From positions 6,971,501 to 7,035,500 of the forward strand of contig NZ_SAUN01000001.1 of the NCBI RefSeq assembly GCF_004011505.1: a DNA stretch of 64,000 bases. Reading direction: 5' to 3'. Made by a program: the position numbers and the translations under genes. The notes beneath the pieces are model-generated. The model did not search any database. It saw only the letters and a list, made by a program, of their open reading frames with translations, and had not been told where the DNA came from. The first letter of the stretch is position 1, and the number at the start of each line of letters is the position of its first letter. This document shows, piece after piece, positions 1 to 6,125 of the stretch. The stretch comes from Nonomuraea polychroma. GTDB taxonomy: Bacteria; Actinomycetota; Actinomycetes; Streptosporangiales; Streptosporangiaceae.

Positions 1-2403
1 CCGGTGGCCGACGCGAACCCGCTGGGCATCAGCCGCGGCCCGATCCACGGCATCGCGCCCGGCGCCGCGGTCTCGGTCTACAAGGTGTGCGGCGCGGAGG
101 GCTGCTTCCAGTCGGACTCGGCGCAGGCGGTGGCGCGGGCCATCCTGGACGGTGTCCGGGTCATCAACTTCTCGATCTCCGGCGGCAGCGACCCGTACAG
201 CGACCCGGTGGAGCTGGCGTTCCTCGACGCGTACGCGGCGGGCGTGCTGGTCTCGGCGTCGGCGGGCAACTCCGGGCCCGGCCCGGACACCACCGACCAC
301 CTCGGCCCCTGGACGACCACGGTGGCGGCCTCCACGCAGACCAGGACGTTCCAGTCCACGATCACGCTGACCGGCGGCGGCGCCACGGCGACGATCAAGG
401 GCGCCTCGATCACGCCAGGGATCGGCTCGCCGCTGCCCGTGGTGCTCGCCTCGGCGCCGCCGTACTCGCGGCCGCTGTGTGACGCGCCGGCGCCCGCCGG
501 GCTGTTCACCGGCAAGATCGTCGCCTGCGAACGCGGCCCGAACCGGGTGCTGAAGGGCTACAACGTCATGCAGGGCGGCGCGGCCGGGATGATCCTCTAC
601 AACAGCTTCCCGTTCGACGTCTTCACCGACGCCCACTGGATCCCGTCGGTGCACGTCGACAAGCCGGAGGCCGACACTCTGCTGAGCTTCCTGTCCGCGC
701 ACCCGGACGCGGCCGCCTCCTTCACCCAGGGCGCCAAGAGCACCTGGCAGGGCGACGCGATCACGCACTTCTCCTCGCGCGGCCCCGGCGGGGACTTCCT
801 CAAACCGGACGTCACCGCGCCCGGCCTGCACATCATGGCGGGCATGACCCCCACTCCCGAGTCGCCTCTCGGAGGACCTCCGGGCAACCTCTACCAGGTG
901 ATCTCGGGCACGTCCATGTCGGCGCCGCACGTGGCGGGGGCGGCCGCGCTGCTGTTCGCCCTGCATCCCGGCTGGACCCCCGGACAGGTGAAGTCCGCAC
1001 TGGAGACCACGGCCAAGACCGCGGTCACCAAGCAGGACCGGACCACCCCGGCGGACCCGTTCGACATGGGAGGCGGGCGCATCGACCTGACCAAGGCCGG
1101 CGATCCCGGTCTGACGCTGGACGAGAGCGCGGCCGGCTTCGTCGCCTCGGCCGCCGATCCGCTCAACCGGATCGACCTCAACCTGCCCTCGGTGAACGCC
1201 CCGACCATGCCGGGCGTCATCACCGCCAAGCGCACGGTCACGAACGTGACAAACAAGACGCTCACGTTCACCACCTCGGGCAAGACGGTCAGCGGCGCCG
1301 ACATCACGGTGCTGCCGCCGCGCTTCTCCGTCGCACCGGGCAAGAGCGCCAAGCTGAGCGTGGTCATCACCGCGCCCGACCTGCCCGACGGGCAGTACTT
1401 CGGCCAGGTGGACCTCAAGCAGGTCGGCGGCTCCCGCGCGCTGCACCTGCCGGTGGCGTTCTTCCGCAAGGAGGGCGCGGTGCCGGTCGACCAGACCTGC
1501 GCGCCGGACACCGTCGCCAGGAACACCGGCGAGTCCACCTGCACGGTCACCGTCCAGAACAACACGCTCGAGAACGCGGAGGTGACCGCTCTCAGCACGC
1601 TCGACGCCCGCCTGCGCCTGAACAGCGTCACGGGAGCCACCAAGATCGGCACCCAGGTCGCGACCACGAAGGCGACACTGGCCGCCAGGCAGCCCGCCAG
1701 GCCGACGATCGCACCGGGTGCGGGACCGGCCGGGTACGTCCCGCTGGACTCCTTCGGCGTCACTCCGATCCCGATCGGTGACGAGCAGGCGGTGAACTTC
1801 ACCCTTCCCGCGTTCACCTTCGCCGGCGAGAGCTACACCAGGCTCGGCGTGACCTCCAACGGCTACAGCGTCGCGGGCGGCGCCACCTCCGGCGACATCA
1901 CGTTCACCCCGCAAACGCTGCCCGACCCGGCGCGCCCGAACGGCGTGCTCGCCCCTTACTGGACCGACCTCGACGGCACCGGCGCCCCGGGCGTCCTCGC
2001 CACGATCCTGTCCGACGGGGCCAGCAGCTGGCTGGTGGTGGAGTGGCGGCTGAACCTCTTCGGCACCACCGACACCAAGGTGTTCCAGCAGTGGATCGGG
2101 CTCAACGGCGCGGAGGACATCAGCTACGCCTACGACCCGGCCAACCTGCCCGGCGCGCCTCCGGCGAGCTACGGCCTGACCGTGGGCGCCGAGAACCGGG
2201 AGGGCACCGCGGGCGACCAGATCACCGGGCTGCCCACCGGAGATCTCGTCGTCAAGAGCACACCCGCGGTTCCCGGCGGCTCCCTGACGTACTCGATGAA
2301 GGTCAAGGGGGTCAGCCCGGGTGTCGGCAAGGTGACGACGGCCACCTCGACACCGCAGGTCCGCGGGATCACCGTCGAAGTGGACAAGATAACCGTCCAA
2401 TGA
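1..2403 (+). CDS. Secreted subtilisin-like (S8) serine protease, 5' end outside window
   Basis: This is the C-terminal part (about 800 residues) of a large extracellular subtilase that hydrolyses proteins. The frame is open at the left edge, so the signal peptide, propeptide and the catalytic Asp and His lie upstream. Counting from the in-frame GTG at position 4, the oxyanion Asn is in SASAGNSGP (about residue 89). A protease-associated (PA) insert follows at about residues 145-245. The catalytic Ser is in GTSMSAPHVAG (about residue 304). A long beta-rich fibronectin-like tail runs to the end, as in cucumisin/S8A enzymes. A strong hairpin follows the stop. The family is certain; the substrate is unknown. 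Confidence 0.93.
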   Translation, partial: PVADANPLGISRGPIHGIAPGAAVSVYKVCGAEGCFQSDSAQAVARAILDGVRVINFSISGGSDPYSDPVELAFLDAYAAGVLVSASAGNSGPGPDTTDHLGPWTTTVAASTQTRTFQSTITLTGGGATATIKGASITPGIGSPLPVVLASAPPYSRPLCDAPAPAGLFTGKIVACERGPNRVLKGYNVMQGGAAGMILYNSFPFDVFTDAHWIPSVHVDKPEADTLLSFLSAHPDAAASFTQGAKSTWQGDAITHFSSRGPGGDFLKPDVTAPGLHIMAGMTPTPESPLGGPPGNLYQVISGTSMSAPHVAGAAALLFALHPGWTPGQVKSALETTAKTAVTKQDRTTPADPFDMGGGRIDLTKAGDPGLTLDESAAGFVASAADPLNRIDLNLPSVNAPTMPGVITAKRTVTNVTNKTLTFTTSGKTVSGADITVLPPRFSVAPGKSAKLSVVITAPDLPDGQYFGQVDLKQVGGSRALHLPVAFFRKEGAVPVDQTCAPDTVARNTGESTCTVTVQNNTLENAEVTALSTLDARLRLNSVTGATKIGTQVATTKATLAARQPARPTIAPGAGPAGYVPLDSFGVTPIPIGDEQAVNFTLPAFTFAGESYTRLGVTSNGYSVAGGATSGDITFTPQTLPDPARPNGVLAPYWTDLDGTGAPGVLATILSDGASSWLVVEWRLNLFGTTDTKVFQQWIGLNGAEDISYAYDPANLPGAPPASYGLTVGAENREGTAGDQITGLPTGDLVVKSTPAVPGGSLTYSMKVKGVSPGVGKVTTATSTPQVRGITVEVDKITVQ

Positions 2404-2410
2404 TCTGACC

Positions 2411-2443
2411 GCAGCCGCGGGCGGCACAACCGCCCGCGGCTGC
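2411..2443. terminator. Hairpin terminator between the protease and the ribosomal protein operon
   Basis: A perfect 14-bp GC-rich stem with a 5-nt loop starts 7 bp after the protease stop. There is no T-tract, as is common in actinomycetes. It sits between convergent genes and could serve both strands. Confidence 0.7.
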
Positions 2444-2539
2444 CGCGCAGGGCAGTAGGCCGTCAGCGATCGGCCACCGGGGCGTCCACCGGCTCTGAGG
2501 CGCCGGCTTGCCTGTGGACGATCGGGTGCCGGGGCCACC

Positions 2540-2707
2540 TCAGTCGATGGTGATCAACCCCCGCTGGTAGGCGCGGATCAGCGGCCGGGGCACGAGCACC
2601 TGGCGGCCGTTCACGGTGATCGGCACCAGGTCCGGCGCGGCGGCCTTCCACTGGCTGCGACGGTGGCGGGTGTTGCTGCGCGAGGTCTTGCGCTTGGGTA
2701 CGGCCAC
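2540..2707 (-). CDS. rpmF: 50S ribosomal protein bL32, cysteine-free paralogue
   Basis: This 55-residue protein begins MAVPKRKTSRSNTRHRRSQW, the bL32 signature. It has no cysteines, so it lacks the zinc ribbon of the usual bL32 and belongs to the C-minus class expressed under zinc starvation. The GTG start lies 2 nt after the rpsN stop, so the two genes should be translated together. It is the last gene of the minus-strand operon rpmG-(rpmE remnant)-rpmB-rpsN-rpmF below a Zur-type box. Incorporation into ribosomes in place of the zinc form is inferred from the family. Confidence 0.93.
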   Translation of the reverse strand: MAVPKRKTSRSNTRHRRSQWKAAAPDLVPITVNGRQVLVPRPLIRAYQRGLITID

Positions 2708-2709
2708 GG

Positions 2710-3009
2710 TTACCAGCTCGCCTTCGTGATGCCGGGCAGTTCCCCGCGATGGGCCATCTCGCGGAAGCGCACGCGGGAGAGGCCGAACTTGGTGAGGTGC
2801 CCGCGGGGGCGGCCGTCGACGGAGTCGCGGTTGCGCACGCGAGTGGCACTGGCGTCGCGCGGCTGGCGGGCGAGCTCGCGCATGGCCTGGTCGCGTTCCT
2901 GCGGGGCGCCGGTGCGGATGATCTCCTTCAGCGCGGCCCGCCGTTCCGCGTACCGCAGCACCACGGCCTTGCGCCGCTCGTTGGCGGCGATCTTGCTCTT
3001 CTTCGCCAT
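2710..3009 (-). CDS. rpsN: 30S ribosomal protein uS14, zinc-independent paralogue
   Basis: The product has 99 residues, starts MAKKSKIAANERRK and ends with the conserved GLSRVRFREMAHRGELPG segment. The length of about 100 residues and the absence of the two CxxC pairs of short zinc-binding uS14 mark it as the zinc-free form. The ATG overlaps the rpmB stop by one base (TGATG), which supports this start over the GTG one codon earlier. Its place in a Zur-type operon agrees with a role in replacing zinc-containing S14 when zinc is scarce. Confidence 0.95.
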   Translation of the reverse strand: MAKKSKIAANERRKAVVLRYAERRAALKEIIRTGAPQERDQAMRELARQPRDASATRVRNRDSVDGRPRGHLTKFGLSRVRFREMAHRGELPGITKASW

Positions 3010-3245
3010 CACACCTTCTCTCCTCGGGCCCGGATCCGGGCGACGGCCTGCTCGATGCCGATCTTGTCGATGGTCTTGATCGCACGGGCGCTCACCGTGA
3101 GCTGGACGAAGCGGCCCTCGCTGGGCAGCCAGTAGCGGCGGCGCTGAATGTTGGGGTTCCAGCGTCGCCGGGTGCGCCGGTGGGAGTGGGAGACGTTGTT
3201 GCCGAAGACCGGCTTGACGCCGGTCAGCTGGCAGTACGCGGACAT
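3009..3245 (-). CDS. rpmB: 50S ribosomal protein bL28, zinc-independent paralogue
   Basis: This 78-residue protein starts MSAYCQLTGVKPVFGNNVSH, continues with the basic SHRRTRRRW segment and ends with a KIGIEQAVARIRA helix typical of bL28. Only one cysteine (Cys5) is present, so the four-cysteine zinc site of C-plus bL28 is missing. A GGAAGG ribosome-binding site lies just upstream, and the ATG shares a base with the stop of the 29-codon rpmE remnant before it. The stop shares a base with the rpsN start. The tight packing indicates a single transcript. Confidence 0.95.
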   Translation of the reverse strand: MSAYCQLTGVKPVFGNNVSHSHRRTRRRWNPNIQRRRYWLPSEGRFVQLTVSARAIKTIDKIGIEQAVARIRARGEKV

Positions 3246-3334
3246 CAGGTCCTTCCGTAACTCTGGTTGATCCGCTCGACCCGCCCGGCGGTGTCCAGGA
3301 CGCGGCTGCGGCCGGTGGAGCAGCCCTTCGTCAT
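3245..3334 (-). pseudogene. 29-codon C-terminal remnant of ribosomal protein bL31 (type B), still an open frame
   Basis: An ATG overlaps the rpmG stop (ATGA). After 29 codons the frame ends in a TGA that overlaps the rpmB ATG (TGATG). The product starts MTKGCSTGRSRVLDTAGRVE. Its STGRSRVLDTAGRVERI core matches the end of type-B bL31 proteins, which run TG-x-x-RVLDTAGRVERF and end in YG. About 50-60 N-terminal residues of a normal bL31 are absent, so an in-frame deletion seems to have joined the original start to the tail. A GGGAGGAG ribosome-binding site precedes it, so it may still be translated and may act as a coupling peptide for rpmB. Confidence 0.75.
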
Positions 3335-3495
3335 CGCTCCTCCCGGAAGAGCACGTGCCGGCGGATGGTCGGGTCGTACTTGCGAAGGGTGAGCCTGTCG
3401 GGGTTGTTTCTGCGGTTCTTTCTGGTCACGTAGGTGTAGCCGGTGCCTGCCGTGGATCGGAGTTTGATCACGGGGCGGAGCTCGTTTCTGGCCAC
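3331..3495 (-). CDS. rpmG: 50S ribosomal protein bL33, cysteine-free paralogue
   Basis: The 54-residue product contains RPVIKLRSTAGTGYTYVTRK and ends YDPTIRRHVLFREER, diagnostic of bL33. The cysteine pairs of the zinc form are missing. The GTG start has AAAGGA six bases upstream. It is the first gene of the minus-strand zinc-starvation operon; the Zur-type box lies about 40 bp upstream of its start and is shared with the divergent COG0523 gene. Its TGA stop overlaps the start of the rpmE remnant. Confidence 0.95.
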   Translation of the reverse strand: MARNELRPVIKLRSTAGTGYTYVTRKNRRNNPDRLTLRKYDPTIRRHVLFREER

Positions 3496-3533
3496 AGCGG
3501 TTCCTTTCTGCTTGCGGCGTTGTGACATGATAA

Positions 3534-3548
3534 CGACAACGATTTTCA
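3534..3548. promoter_or_regulatory. Zur-type box between divergent zinc-starvation transcripts
   Basis: The 15-mer CGACAACGATTTTCA agrees at 12 of 15 positions with the actinobacterial Zur consensus TGAAAATGATTTTCA. It lies in an unusually AT-rich patch between rpmG (minus) and the COG0523 gene (plus). One Zur dimer or dimer pair here could repress both directions when zinc is plentiful. The assignment rests on the match plus the gene content on both sides. Confidence 0.7.
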
Positions 3549-3568
3549 TCACCGCAACTGGAGGCTCA

Positions 3569-4711
3569 GTGCCCACCCCCGTTGTCCTGGTCGCGGGACT
3601 GCACGGCGCGGCCCGTACCGCCGCCGTCGAGCGGCTGCTGGCCGACCATCCGGGATCCATCGCCATCCACCACGACCTGCGCGAGGTCACTCAGGACCGC
3701 GTCCACCGCAGCGTCCGCGACACCACAGGCGTGCTGGACACCGCCGAGGTGTGCCTCGCCCACGGCTGCGTCACCTGCACCGTGCGTGAAGACCTGCTCC
3801 CCCAGCTCGTCGCGCTGGCGCCCCGCGCGGCACTGCTGATCGTGGACCTGTGGGACTCAGTGGAGCCGCGCTCGGTGGCCGAGGCCGTCGACTGCGACGA
3901 AGCCCGCGACGTGCTGCGGCTCACCGCCGTTCTCACCGCGCTGGACGCCGAGGCCCTGCCCGACGACATCACCCGCGGCGAACAGCTCAGAGACGTCGGC
4001 AAGCCCGCGGCCGCCGCCGACCAGCGCTACCTGGCCGAGGTCCTGGCCAGGCAGCTCGAGTACGCCACCGGCCTGGTGTTGTACGGCGGCGACGAGGACG
4101 ACCAGGACCTGTCGCGCCGGGTGCTCGCCCACCTCGCGCCCATCAGCCCTGTCCACGCGGTCCCCACTCTGCCGCCGGTCAGCGGCGCGGCCGTGTGCAC
4201 CGCCGAACTGGCCGAACGAGTGGATCCCGCCACCGCGCAGCTGCCCTGCGACGCCCAGACCGACGAGATCGTCACCACGGTGTGGCGCAGCCGCCGCCCG
4301 CTGCATCCCGGCCGCTTCTTCGAGGCCGTGGACGAGCTGGTCGTCGAGTCGGTACGCTCACGCGGCCGCTTCTGGCTGGCCACCCGGCCGGAGCAGCTGC
4401 TGGCCTGGGACGCCGTGGCCGGGATCGTCTCGGTCGAGGACGCCGGCCCCTGGCTCGCCGCGCTGCCCGAGGCCGCCTGGGACCTGATCTCTCCCGCCCG
4501 CCGCCTGGCCGCCACCCTCGACTGGCACCCCGAGCGCGGCGACCGCGTCCAGCACCTCGTCTTCACCGGCCCCGACCTCGACGTCGGCCGCTTCCACGCG
4601 CTGCTCGACTCCTGCCTGCTCACCGAGGCGGAGGAAAGCGCCGGCCCCGACGCCTGGACCCACTACGACGACCCGTTCGCCGCCATCCTCACCCTCAGGG
4701 AGAACGCATGA
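3569..4711 (+). CDS. COG0523/CobW-like protein of the zinc-starvation cluster, with an altered P-loop
   Basis: The product has 380 residues. The GTG start has GGAGG 4 nt upstream and gives an N-terminus PTPVVLVAGLHGAARTAA. This aligns with the family P-loop (GFLGAGKTT), but the Gly-Lys pair is Ala-Arg, so normal nucleotide binding is doubtful. The metal-binding CxCC motif region is HGCVTCTVREDL, which keeps two cysteines (CVTC). A CobW C-terminal domain covers about residues 245-375. COG0523 proteins in Zur regulons are thought to be zinc metallochaperones. The gene ends in an ATGA overlap with rpsR, so the two are co-translated. The family is clear; activity of this variant is uncertain. Confidence 0.88.
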   Translation: MPTPVVLVAGLHGAARTAAVERLLADHPGSIAIHHDLREVTQDRVHRSVRDTTGVLDTAEVCLAHGCVTCTVREDLLPQLVALAPRAALLIVDLWDSVEPRSVAEAVDCDEARDVLRLTAVLTALDAEALPDDITRGEQLRDVGKPAAAADQRYLAEVLARQLEYATGLVLYGGDEDDQDLSRRVLAHLAPISPVHAVPTLPPVSGAAVCTAELAERVDPATAQLPCDAQTDEIVTTVWRSRRPLHPGRFFEAVDELVVESVRSRGRFWLATRPEQLLAWDAVAGIVSVEDAGPWLAALPEAAWDLISPARRLAATLDWHPERGDRVQHLVFTGPDLDVGRFHALLDSCLLTEAEESAGPDAWTHYDDPFAAILTLRENA

Positions 4712-4935
4712 AAAACCGCCGCACCCCGCGCAAGAAGCCCAATCCGCTCCTGCACGTCGACCGCATCGACTACAAGGACACCAACCTGCTGCGGAAGTTC
4801 GTCTCCGACCGGGGCAAGATCCGCAGCCGCCGCGTCACCGGCGTCACCGTGCAGCAGCAACGCCAGATCGCCCAGGCCATCAAGAACGCCCGTGAGATGG
4901 CCCTGCTCCCCTACGCCTCCCGTCCCGGCGCCTGA
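4708..4935 (+). CDS. rpsR: 30S ribosomal protein bS18, cysteine-free paralogue
   Basis: The 75-residue product starts MKNRRTPRKKPNPLL and contains DRGKIRSRRVTGVT followed by the QQQRQIAQAIKNAREMALLP helix typical of bS18. It has no cysteines, in line with the C-minus forms made under zinc starvation. The ATG overlaps the stop of the COG0523 gene (ATGA). It completes the set of alternative ribosomal proteins around the Zur-type box. A hairpin downstream ends the transcript. Confidence 0.95.
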   Translation: MKNRRTPRKKPNPLLHVDRIDYKDTNLLRKFVSDRGKIRSRRVTGVTVQQQRQIAQAIKNAREMALLPYASRPGA

Positions 4936-4974
4936 ACGACCGCACTGCCCGGGTCTCTCGGCACGGGCGGCCTG

Positions 4975-5008
4975 GGCCTGCCGGATGCCCGCAGGCGTTC
5001 GGCAGGCC
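4975..5008. terminator. Hairpin between convergent rpsR and the His-rich gene
   Basis: A 9-bp stem (GGCCTGCCG paired with CGGCAGGCC) with a 16-nt loop lies 39 bp after the rpsR stop and 22 bp beyond the stop of the convergent His-rich gene, so it may act in both directions. Confidence 0.55.
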
Positions 5009-5030
5009 TGGCCGACGATCAACGGGGCGT

Positions 5031-5186
5031 TCAGTGGTCGTCCCAGTGCCCTTCGTGGGAGGCGTGGCGGTGCCCGTCGTGGACATAGTCGACGTGATCG
5101 GCATGCGGAACGGCCACATGCCCACAGCCGGGCCCGTGCTCGTGGGCGTGCTCGGTGTGCTGGCCGTGTTCGGCGGCGACTGTCAT
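5031..5186 (-). CDS. Small histidine-rich zinc-cluster protein (51 residues)
   Basis: The frame starts at an ATG with GGAG about 8 nt upstream and encodes 51 residues. Fourteen are His and one is Cys, with short HxxH and HxH patterns throughout (for example HTEHAHEH and DGHRHASHEGH). Small His-rich proteins next to C-minus ribosomal genes occur in other actinomycetes and are annotated as zinc-related. Buffering or delivering zinc in the cytoplasm is an inference. There is no signal peptide or membrane segment. The composition is very unlike the random shadow frames around it. Confidence 0.75.
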   Translation of the reverse strand: MTVAAEHGQHTEHAHEHGPGCGHVAVPHADHVDYVHDGHRHASHEGHWDDH

Positions 5187-5324
5187 GTCCAGGCTCCTTA
5201 CCGATTCTTCACTGAAGGTCAGTTATCGGTCTGTTGCTGACATAATTAACGCTATGCCGAAACTCGCGCCGGCTGCCGGCGTTCAGGGTGTCTGCACGCC
5301 GGTCGGCGGGAGCGCCACGCCAAG

Positions 5325-5432
5325 GACGGCCGTCGCCATCGACGTGAGCGCCCGGTTGACGGTGGTGAGCCCGATTCCCTCCCCTGCTCGTGCGGCTCGG
5401 CATGGACATGCTGGGCCGAGATCGTCTTACAG
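5325..5432 (-). pseudogene. Frameshifted fragment of a Fur/Zur-family regulator
   Basis: Reading the minus strand, one frame gives SAQHVHAEPHEQ and, after a one-base shift, the next gives AGEGIGLTTVNRALTSMATA. Together they match the winged-helix part of Zur/Fur proteins (RSAQ-x-LH-...-G-x-GLTTVYR-x-L-x-x-LA). The start, the dimerisation domain and the metal ligands are missing. Its place beside a Zur-type regulon suggests that a local zur copy decayed. The rest of the 5187-5515 gap holds no gene that I can support. Confidence 0.6.
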
Positions 5433-5515
5433 GATCGTGGTCCACCGCACAATGCTCAGCGGAGGACAAATCCCAAGGCCTTCTGCCCGACTTTCGACGC
5501 GGCCGGCCGCGCGCC

Positions 5516-6016
5516 TCACTCCCACGCGGGGTCCTCTGCCAGCTTCTCGGCGATCCGGTCGTGGAAGCTCTTGCGTGCGAGGACGTGCTCGATGTCGGCG
5601 ACCACCCGGCTGAGCGGGTAGGGGATCTCGCCCTCGATCTCGGCAATGGCGGCCTCGGTGGCCCGCCATTCCGCCGCCAGACGGCCGACGACGCCGCGGG
5701 CCTTGTCCGTGAGCGTCACCTTCTTGCTGCGCGCGTCGTCGCCCGGCACGGTCCGGACCCAGCCGCCCGCCCGCATCGCCGCCACCTTCTGGCTGAGTGC
5801 CGAATGCGTCCGGCCGACCGACTCGGCCAGCTCGGAGATGGTCATCGGCCCGTGGGCGTGGAGCCGGAGCAGCTCCATCACGAAGCTCGGCTTGAGTCCC
5901 TTGATGCGCTTGTCGGAGTAGACGCGGGCGATGTCCGCGTCCATCGACGCCTGAAGCAGCCGCAGAGGCCGCCAGAGGCTCTCATGGGTGGGATCAGGTG
6001 CATGGGGATCGACCAT
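5516..6016 (-). CDS. MarR-family transcriptional regulator
   Basis: This 166-residue winged-helix protein contains the MarR core: the helix-turn-helix SELAESVGRTHSALSQKVAAM at about residues 60-80, followed by the wing PGDDARSKKVTLTDKA. The DDxRxK wing motif is intact. The start is the ATG at 6016. A perfect 28-bp inverted repeat lies 9 bp upstream, between this gene and the divergent kinase gene, so autoregulation and control of the kinase are likely. The ligand is unknown. Confidence 0.9.
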   Translation of the reverse strand: MVDPHAPDPTHESLWRPLRLLQASMDADIARVYSDKRIKGLKPSFVMELLRLHAHGPMTISELAESVGRTHSALSQKVAAMRAGGWVRTVPGDDARSKKVTLTDKARGVVGRLAAEWRATEAAIAEIEGEIPYPLSRVVADIEHVLARKSFHDRIAEKLAEDPAWE

Positions 6017-6025
6017 GAGCCCATT

Positions 6026-6053
6026 GTAACAGCACTAATATAAGTGCTGTTAC
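6026..6053. promoter_or_regulatory. Perfect palindromic operator between marR and the kinase gene
   Basis: The arms GTAACAGCACT and AGTGCTGTTAC are perfect 11-bp complements around the spacer AATATA. The size and the AT-rich centre fit a MarR-dimer site. It is 9 bp from the marR start and 72 bp from the kinase start. Confidence 0.8.
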
Positions 6054-6125
6054 GATGAGACGTTTTCCCCGCTTCTGATCTACCTGACTATTGTGATCTC
6101 CATCTGTCGGAGGGGGACACAGTTG

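Noticed and set aside
891..1817. Long minus-strand frame (308 codons) opposite the subtilase
   Set aside because: It is antisense to clear protease coding sequence, has no domain and arises from high third-position GC.
5209..5646. Minus-strand frames over the 5.2-5.6 kb gap as a single gene
   Set aside because: The protein is low-complexity Arg/Ser/Pro with no family features; only the short Fur-like pieces in shifted frames are recognisable.
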